A stretch of 64,000 nucleotides of DNA from contig NC_079238.1 of NCBI RefSeq assembly GCF_027921745.1, positions 2,232,001-2,296,000 on the forward strand. The letters are read 5' to 3'. A program made the translations under genes and the position numbers. Positions 58,778-64,000 of this stretch are shown piece after piece. The DNA is from Schizosaccharomyces osmophilus. Its lineage: Eukaryota; Ascomycota; Schizosaccharomycetes; Schizosaccharomycetales; Schizosaccharomycetaceae. Below the pieces are notes generated by a model that saw only the letters and a list, made by a program, of their open reading frames with translations, searched no databases and was not told the DNA's origin. Position 1 is the first letter of the stretch. Each line of letters starts with the position of its first letter.

Positions 58778-60811
58778 ATGTCAAACTATACTAATAACGC
58801 GTTCTTCAGCTTGGCTGCAGGCGGCGATGATCCAAACTCATTTGTACCGCCTCAAAATGTTCCTCCACCCACAAAAGCTCCCATGAGCTATAATCCTTGT
58901 TCCGGTCCTTACCCAAATTTGTATCCACAAAGTTCGAATTCCACCTCGAATTCTTACAACTACTCTAATCCGTTATATGCACCTGGAAAGGAAAACCAAA
59001 ACATGTTTAATACATCTTTACCTAAGTCTAATAAGCCTACCCGTCCATACATCCCGTCGTACACTCGTTTAACATACTCTGTACCCCCCTTGCCTTTACC
59101 TCCTCCTTCCGAATGTTCTCTTGAGGTTATGACGGATAGAAAACCTTCTATCATGCCCTCTTATGAAGACTCTAATCAGTTTTATTTCCCCATGGATGAT
59201 GGACGAAAGCCCCCTTACTCATATGCCATGCTTATCGGAATGTCCATCCTTTGCTCACTCGAAAAACGACTTACACTAAGCGGCATTTATGACTGGATCA
59301 GTGGGACGTTTTCGTTTTACAGTAAATCCAGCAACGGCTGGCAAAACTCTGTCCGTCACAACCTCAGCCTCAATAAAGCTTTTATGAAGGTTGAACGATC
59401 CAAAAATCTTCCTGGAAAGGGTCACTTTTGGGCTATCCGTCCCGGTTATGAAGATCAATTTCAAAAGTTGAAACTCAGAGAATCTAGTGTTAATCCGCGA
59501 CCGGCTCCACCTATTTTCGAAGGTAACACGTCGATGGCCTCTTCGCTTCCAAATTATTCTGCTCTATCTCTGAAGTATCAGAATGGAAATGGAAACTCGT
59601 TTTATCAATATAGAAGAACTCCTTCTACTGGTTCCACCGAAAGGTATTCCCAATCAAGGGAGGCTAGCATAACAGACCGAGAGGCGCATAACGATTACCC
59701 GCATTATTGGGGAGCTCCCAAATCTAAGGTTGTTGAGAATGGATCGTCTGAATTGGAAACCAAATTTTCCGATTTAGGTGTCTCATCGATAATGAGTGCT
59801 GGCTCTTCTCAGTCAGGAATTCAATCACCAACACCTCCCGTGTCTTCTCCCGATTCAAATGATTCTTATCGGTTTAACACCGTGAACAATAGAGTCGAGT
59901 CAACTAAAAGTCCAAATGAGCAGAGAACCCATAACAAGGTTCGAGCTTCACCATTGTCACTTGAAGAGACGGCGGCATCAGGCGACCTCGCTTCCGAAAC
60001 AAATACCAATGCATACGATAATGAAGTTTATGTGGATGAATTAAACACACGAGAGGCAAGTTCTTCAGCCTCTCAAAAGGAAGGTGCTGATCTTCCCTCG
60101 TCGCTTCCCGCCTCTCCAACTCATACACCTAGCGTATTCAAACCAATAAAGCGATCTCTTTCTATTGATCTTCCTACTCCGCCTCGTACATTGTGCCCGA
60201 GAGCCCTTTCCTTATGTGATGATATGTCTACTAATGATTATAATAAGTCTTCCCTTCTATCCCCTATAAGTTTCGATTCAAGTGCACAGTTTGCTAGCCC
60301 CTCCACCAATTTAAAGGAACATCGAAATCACATTTTACAGATGCTAGCAACTCCTGATGCGAAGCAGTTTAATAATATTGCGGTTTCTACCGAAACGGAC
60401 TCATGGAATTTAACTCCGTTTCGGCCTTCAGCTGCATCGAATGAGGACATCTTGTCTCGCAGTTTGCAATCAATTCTTAAAAATGAAAGATTTAAGTCAG
60501 ACTTGGAGAAGCCGAAAGAAAACGATTCTTCTTTTGTGGAAACTCCTAGCAAGCCGCAATGGGCTAATAATTCTGATATGCTTGACTGTGACTTTTTGGA
60601 GGCAATGGACATGTTTAATTGTGATGCTATGCCATCTAATGTGTTTAGCCCTATAAGAGCTTCTCCAATTAAACGTGAGGTGAGACGAAAACATGTTCCA
60701 AGCAGTCTATCCCTAGCACGGGCATCCATTGCCCAGGATGATAGTTATTTACCTTCTCCCACAAAACGAAAAATGCCGCAATTGGCGAGACAATCGTCAA
60801 CTATGTTTTAA
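58778..60811 (+). CDS. sep1: Forkhead transcription factor Sep1
   Basis: Role (family, S. pombe): activates M-phase genes including ace2 for septation, with Fkh2. Seen: 677 residues from one exon (S. pombe about 663). The forkhead domain runs about 144-230 (GRKPPYSYAMLIGMSIL, IYDWISGTFSFY, WQNSVRHNLSLNKAFMKV, GKGHFWAIRPGYE). The remainder is disordered and Ser/Pro-rich with many SP/TP sites, as expected for a Cdk- or PP1-regulated factor. The C-terminus is basic (KRKMPQLARQSS). ATG 58778 was chosen; upstream codons in frame have no ATG and are hydrophobic leader sequence. Confidence 0.95.
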   Translation: MSNYTNNAFFSLAAGGDDPNSFVPPQNVPPPTKAPMSYNPCSGPYPNLYPQSSNSTSNSYNYSNPLYAPGKENQNMFNTSLPKSNKPTRPYIPSYTRLTYSVPPLPLPPPSECSLEVMTDRKPSIMPSYEDSNQFYFPMDDGRKPPYSYAMLIGMSILCSLEKRLTLSGIYDWISGTFSFYSKSSNGWQNSVRHNLSLNKAFMKVERSKNLPGKGHFWAIRPGYEDQFQKLKLRESSVNPRPAPPIFEGNTSMASSLPNYSALSLKYQNGNGNSFYQYRRTPSTGSTERYSQSREASITDREAHNDYPHYWGAPKSKVVENGSSELETKFSDLGVSSIMSAGSSQSGIQSPTPPVSSPDSNDSYRFNTVNNRVESTKSPNEQRTHNKVRASPLSLEETAASGDLASETNTNAYDNEVYVDELNTREASSSASQKEGADLPSSLPASPTHTPSVFKPIKRSLSIDLPTPPRTLCPRALSLCDDMSTNDYNKSSLLSPISFDSSAQFASPSTNLKEHRNHILQMLATPDAKQFNNIAVSTETDSWNLTPFRPSAASNEDILSRSLQSILKNERFKSDLEKPKENDSSFVETPSKPQWANNSDMLDCDFLEAMDMFNCDAMPSNVFSPIRASPIKREVRRKHVPSSLSLARASIAQDDSYLPSPTKRKMPQLARQSSTMF

Positions 60812-61143
60812 TCCAGTTTCGTAACTTTTGTTAATAAGTTTGCTAATTAATAATTAATATACGTGATTTACTTTTCATAAAATTCATCGAGTAAGTAAGT
60901 TTTGAAAGAAAAAGTATTTGTCCACTGTCTAAAAAGGTGCTTCCGTTTATTTATATCCTTAAAAAACCTTGATTTTTATTTGTCTAGTTCAATTTTTATT
61001 TGTCTAGTTCAATATATATAACAAAAATTATACCAAAAACCCTTTTGAATTCAGTGAAAAATTCTAACAATCCTATCAATATGATTCTAATAGATTTTAC
61101 CATGTCAAATATTAAGCCCTTTTTTTATGCAGAAATTATTCAG
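60812..61143. other. sep1/nuc1 convergent 3' region
   Basis: A short convergent spacer with a 20-nt tandem duplication at 60972-61013. No gene was seen. Confidence 0.6.
60972..61013. repeat. 20-nt direct tandem duplication
   Basis: A unit with core TTTGTCTAGTTC is present twice exactly with period 20, covering 42 nt. It looks like a recent slippage or repair duplication in the sep1/nuc1 3' flank. Confidence 0.9.
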
Positions 61144-64000
61144 TCAATTAGCGGCAGAATCGACGAGCGGAGTCAAAAGATCAAAGCTACCAGTACCGAA
61201 TCGACCAACTTGGCCCATTACAAGGCGTGCTGAGGGATTAGTTAAAGTATCAACATCACCAGCTAAAGCTGCTTCAGTGAGGAAATGACAAGTAGTTTCA
61301 AAAGACATCTTAGCAAGAGGTGAAGTGTTGTATTCAATACCCATACGGTTAAACGCTTTGTAACCACCTTCAAAGGTCATGTAGTCAGCAATCAAGGAAA
61401 GATGGCGACTATCGACGCCAATACCATACACACCAAAGACTGCAGAAACTTCATTAACAATAGCATTACGGGCTGCTTCAACACCGTAAATTCTAAGGAT
61501 TGCAGCGATATCATTGGTGCTAATATCATTCATAGAAATTTCGTTGTAAAATTCCCACATAGCCTTCAAATTCACACCTTCAGTGATGACCTTAGGAACG
61601 GTATCCATAGCAGACTCAGCAGGCTTAGGGAAGCAACGAGCAATTCCAGAAATCTCATGAACAACGGTTTGTGCGCAAGCAGCTTCTACTAACGAAACCA
61701 TCAACAACTTTTCAGTGTTTATGGGGAACACCAACTCGACAGTGGCCCACTCACCATTTTGATAATCAAAATCAATGTTCTTACAATTAGGGAGGACTGT
61801 TTGTGCCGTTTGTATGTTAAAGGATCGCTTTTCGTTAATTGATGAAGCCTTCAACTTCTCAGCCTGCTTACGCTCCTTGAAATCAGTAACGCTTTCGTCA
61901 GATTTGAAGCCATCCTCCTCATCCAATTCTTCTTCCACCTTTTGTGATTTTTTCAGATCACGCATAGCGTCCTTATCACCTTCATCAGGACCATCATAAG
62001 AAGCATGTTGCTTCGAACGAGCAGCCATCTTTTCATTGGTAGCATCATTATCTTCATCCTCTAAAGATCCTTGAGCAGCACCCTCAACAGGTGCATCAGC
62101 AATATTTTCAAGAGGTCTCAAAGCCTCACCAACTTCTGGAGATGACTCATCACCAGCAGATTTCCTTTGTCTTGATTTGGAGAGGTAACCCTTAATGTTT
62201 CTGTTAAGAACACGCAGGAAAGTCGAACTTACAGTACGTTCAATTTCTTCCTGTTGGGCACCATATTCTTCTTCATACTCCTTACGGGGATACAAATCTA
62301 AATGAATAGCATAAGATTTCGATTGTTCATCAGATCCTTGGCCGGATATTCTTTCGACGACTCGAACCTGCTTGACAACTTCGGATAAAACAAGCTTGTT
62401 AACTTCCTTGCAGAAAGCAGCGGAGCGTTCTTTAGAAACGTCATCATTCAAACGCAAAGTCATCTGAGGGGTTTGAATGTTAGCACTAGCGGTCATAATA
62501 ATTTCACGCAAACGAGGAATACCCAAAGTAACGTTCTTGGCACCGAAACCAGCAAAGTGGAAAGTGTTCAATGTCATTTGAGTGGAAGGTTCACCAATGG
62601 ATTGACTAGCCAAAACACCAACACCTTCACCAGGATCGACAAGGGATTGTTGGTAGCGTAATTGCATCAGTGCTTTAAACTTGGCTTCATTCAACAAGGA
62701 CTCATCCTGTTTGCTCTCCTTTTTACCAGCGATCAATTTATCAGGATTGTTTTGAGTATAATCATCAACAGCACGTTGAAACTTCTCAGAAACACTCCCC
62801 AGATATCTACTTGGAGGGTATTTGTCCATAACAGGATCATATTTATGAGGTTTCTTAAGTGCCTTCTTAGCATAAGACGAAGCTTTTTCAGAGTCAACAG
62901 AAGACAAAACGGACTTAACCTTATACTTTTGAATCAATGACTTGTAATTCCTGGCAGAAAATTCAAATTGCGTAAGATGCTTTTGCTTGGTAACATCTAA
63001 ACTATCCTCACCATAGAAGAATTGAACAATCGAGCCATCAGCATCCCGAACAGTATGATCATATTCTACATTAAGACCTTCCAAGTGCTTCATTAAACAT
63101 CTTTGCAGATAACCAGAGCGACTGGTTTTCACAGCCGTATCGATAAGTCCTTCACGGCCAGCCATACAGTGAAAAAAGTACTCTTGGGGAGCAATACCAG
63201 TCAAGAAGCGACTAGCGATAAAGCCACCTGCCTTGGCAGAAGTCTCATAAGGCAAGAAAGAAGGAAGTGATTTACCGCTAACCATAACTGGTACACGACG
63301 ACCTTCTAGTTCTTGCTGACCAAGTAAACAAGAAATTTGAGAAACATTGACATTACTTCCTTTAGCACCGGATACAGTCATTGCTTGCATGTGATTCTTG
63401 GGGAATTTCGTAAGTAATCCATCGGGAATGCATTTATTAATAACGGAAGACGTAAGACCATTCATTTTACCCTTCACAGTAGCATCCAAGCCCTGTAGTT
63501 TTTCATCGTCACGATAGACTTCTTCTAAATTGGCGTTTAGAACGGAGAGATTAGCGTCCGAAGGCAATCCAACATACTCACTAGCAGCTTCACGACCTAA
63601 ACCCTTACCGCCGTCTAAAAGTTCTCTGCGCCAGACATTACCGATCTCACCAAGTCGCAAGTCATCCATACGACAAGTGAAGCCACGCATTTGAGCGTAC
63701 GCAGTAAAGAGACGGCTTAAAACAGATAATAAGCGACCAGCAATATCAGCACCATAAAGCTCATGAATTGAATGTACAATACCAAAGGAAGAGGCACCAA
63801 AGGATGACTTGTCTAGGACACCGCAAAGCAATTCGCCGTCCTCAAACAACACAGAGCCTTCTTCAGAGTTGGGAGACCAATATTTGCCAGCAACCTTGGC
63901 CTTACCCCTCAGATTCAGTCCCGGACGATCTATAGGCTTCAAGTTCAGTAAGATAGTAGAGATAACTTGCTTTCCTGTCCAGAATATCTTAGGAGCTACA
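61144..64000 (-). CDS. nuc1: RNA polymerase I largest subunit (C-terminal part, cut by window edge)
   Basis: The RPA190 homologue that forms half the active cleft of Pol I. About 951 C-terminal residues are visible; the frame runs on past the right edge (APKIFWTGKQVIS). Seen: FFHCMAGREGLIDTAVKTSRSGYLQR (clamp/bridge-helix region) and LASQSIGEPSTQMTLNTFHFAG (bridge helix to trigger loop), followed by GIPRLREI. An acidic Pol I-specific insert lies between the trigger-loop and jaw parts (EDEDNDATNEK, EEELDEEDGF). The C-terminus ends VMGQVGRFGTGSFDLLTPL without a CTD, as in Pol I. The first 700 or so residues are outside the window. Confidence 0.97.
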   Translation of the reverse strand, partial: VAPKIFWTGKQVISTILLNLKPIDRPGLNLRGKAKVAGKYWSPNSEEGSVLFEDGELLCGVLDKSSFGASSFGIVHSIHELYGADIAGRLLSVLSRLFTAYAQMRGFTCRMDDLRLGEIGNVWRRELLDGGKGLGREAASEYVGLPSDANLSVLNANLEEVYRDDEKLQGLDATVKGKMNGLTSSVINKCIPDGLLTKFPKNHMQAMTVSGAKGSNVNVSQISCLLGQQELEGRRVPVMVSGKSLPSFLPYETSAKAGGFIASRFLTGIAPQEYFFHCMAGREGLIDTAVKTSRSGYLQRCLMKHLEGLNVEYDHTVRDADGSIVQFFYGEDSLDVTKQKHLTQFEFSARNYKSLIQKYKVKSVLSSVDSEKASSYAKKALKKPHKYDPVMDKYPPSRYLGSVSEKFQRAVDDYTQNNPDKLIAGKKESKQDESLLNEAKFKALMQLRYQQSLVDPGEGVGVLASQSIGEPSTQMTLNTFHFAGFGAKNVTLGIPRLREIIMTASANIQTPQMTLRLNDDVSKERSAAFCKEVNKLVLSEVVKQVRVVERISGQGSDEQSKSYAIHLDLYPRKEYEEEYGAQQEEIERTVSSTFLRVLNRNIKGYLSKSRQRKSAGDESSPEVGEALRPLENIADAPVEGAAQGSLEDEDNDATNEKMAARSKQHASYDGPDEGDKDAMRDLKKSQKVEEELDEEDGFKSDESVTDFKERKQAEKLKASSINEKRSFNIQTAQTVLPNCKNIDFDYQNGEWATVELVFPINTEKLLMVSLVEAACAQTVVHEISGIARCFPKPAESAMDTVPKVITEGVNLKAMWEFYNEISMNDISTNDIAAILRIYGVEAARNAIVNEVSAVFGVYGIGVDSRHLSLIADYMTFEGGYKAFNRMGIEYNTSPLAKMSFETTCHFLTEAALAGDVDTLTNPSARLVMGQVGRFGTGSFDLLTPLVDSAAN

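Overview
The window is nuclear DNA of a fission yeast (Schizosaccharomyces). Introns are many, short (about 40-60 nt) and AT-rich, with GTANGT-type donors and CTAAC/CTGAC branch points just before the acceptor. Ribosomal-protein genes carry HomolD/HomolE promoter boxes. Gene content and order match a segment of S. pombe chromosome II as I remember it (cnd1-hsk1-rpl28-cog6-ste13-utp22-...-hom6-dis2-rpl29-pob3-iqw1-ptn1-...-rpl36-xdj1-atg16-ypt7-...-ade1-thr1-...-sep1-nuc1). Proteins are near in length to the S. pombe ones but differ in sequence, so a sister species of the octosporus/cryophilus/osmophilus group is likelier than S. pombe; this is inference.

Layout. 1-12.2 kb: condensin subunit cnd1 (cut by the left edge), Cdc7-family kinase hsk1, rpl28, a small GFA-fold protein, a CHY zinc-finger protein, Golgi tether cog6, DEAD-box helicase ste13. 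12.2-26.3 kb: SSU-processome utp22, mitochondrial mam33, DENN-type afi1, glycerophosphocholine acyltransferase gpc1, COPII coat sec23, homoserine dehydrogenase hom6. 27.5-41.4 kb: PP1 phosphatase dis2, rpl29, FACT subunit pob3, WD-repeat iqw1, PTEN-like ptn1, and a degenerate RNase II (Ssd1/Sts5-type) protein. 41.4-43.6 kb is the largest gene-free stretch. 43.6-54.6 kb: rpl36, J-protein xdj1, autophagy atg16 divergent from Rab7 ypt7, a drug/metabolite-type transporter, an unknown two-TM protein, and bifunctional purine enzyme ade1. 54.6-64 kb: homoserine kinase thr1, an Mss4-like protein, forkhead factor sep1 and RNA polymerase I largest subunit nuc1 (cut by the right edge).

I rebuilt 16 spliced genes from reading frame, splice signals and family similarity. 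No transposon, viral relic, tRNA or CRISPR array was recognised. Nothing amounts to a new biological system. The items most worth a second look are a possible mitochondrial-presequence extension in frame ahead of hom6, a 48-nt near-perfect palindrome centred on a FLEX/forkhead site upstream of pob3, nested inverted repeats bounded by two forkhead motifs upstream of ptn1, two MCB boxes in the cnd1-hsk1 promoter, and two small zinc-binding genes between rpl28 and cog6 that I do not remember at that place in S. pombe.
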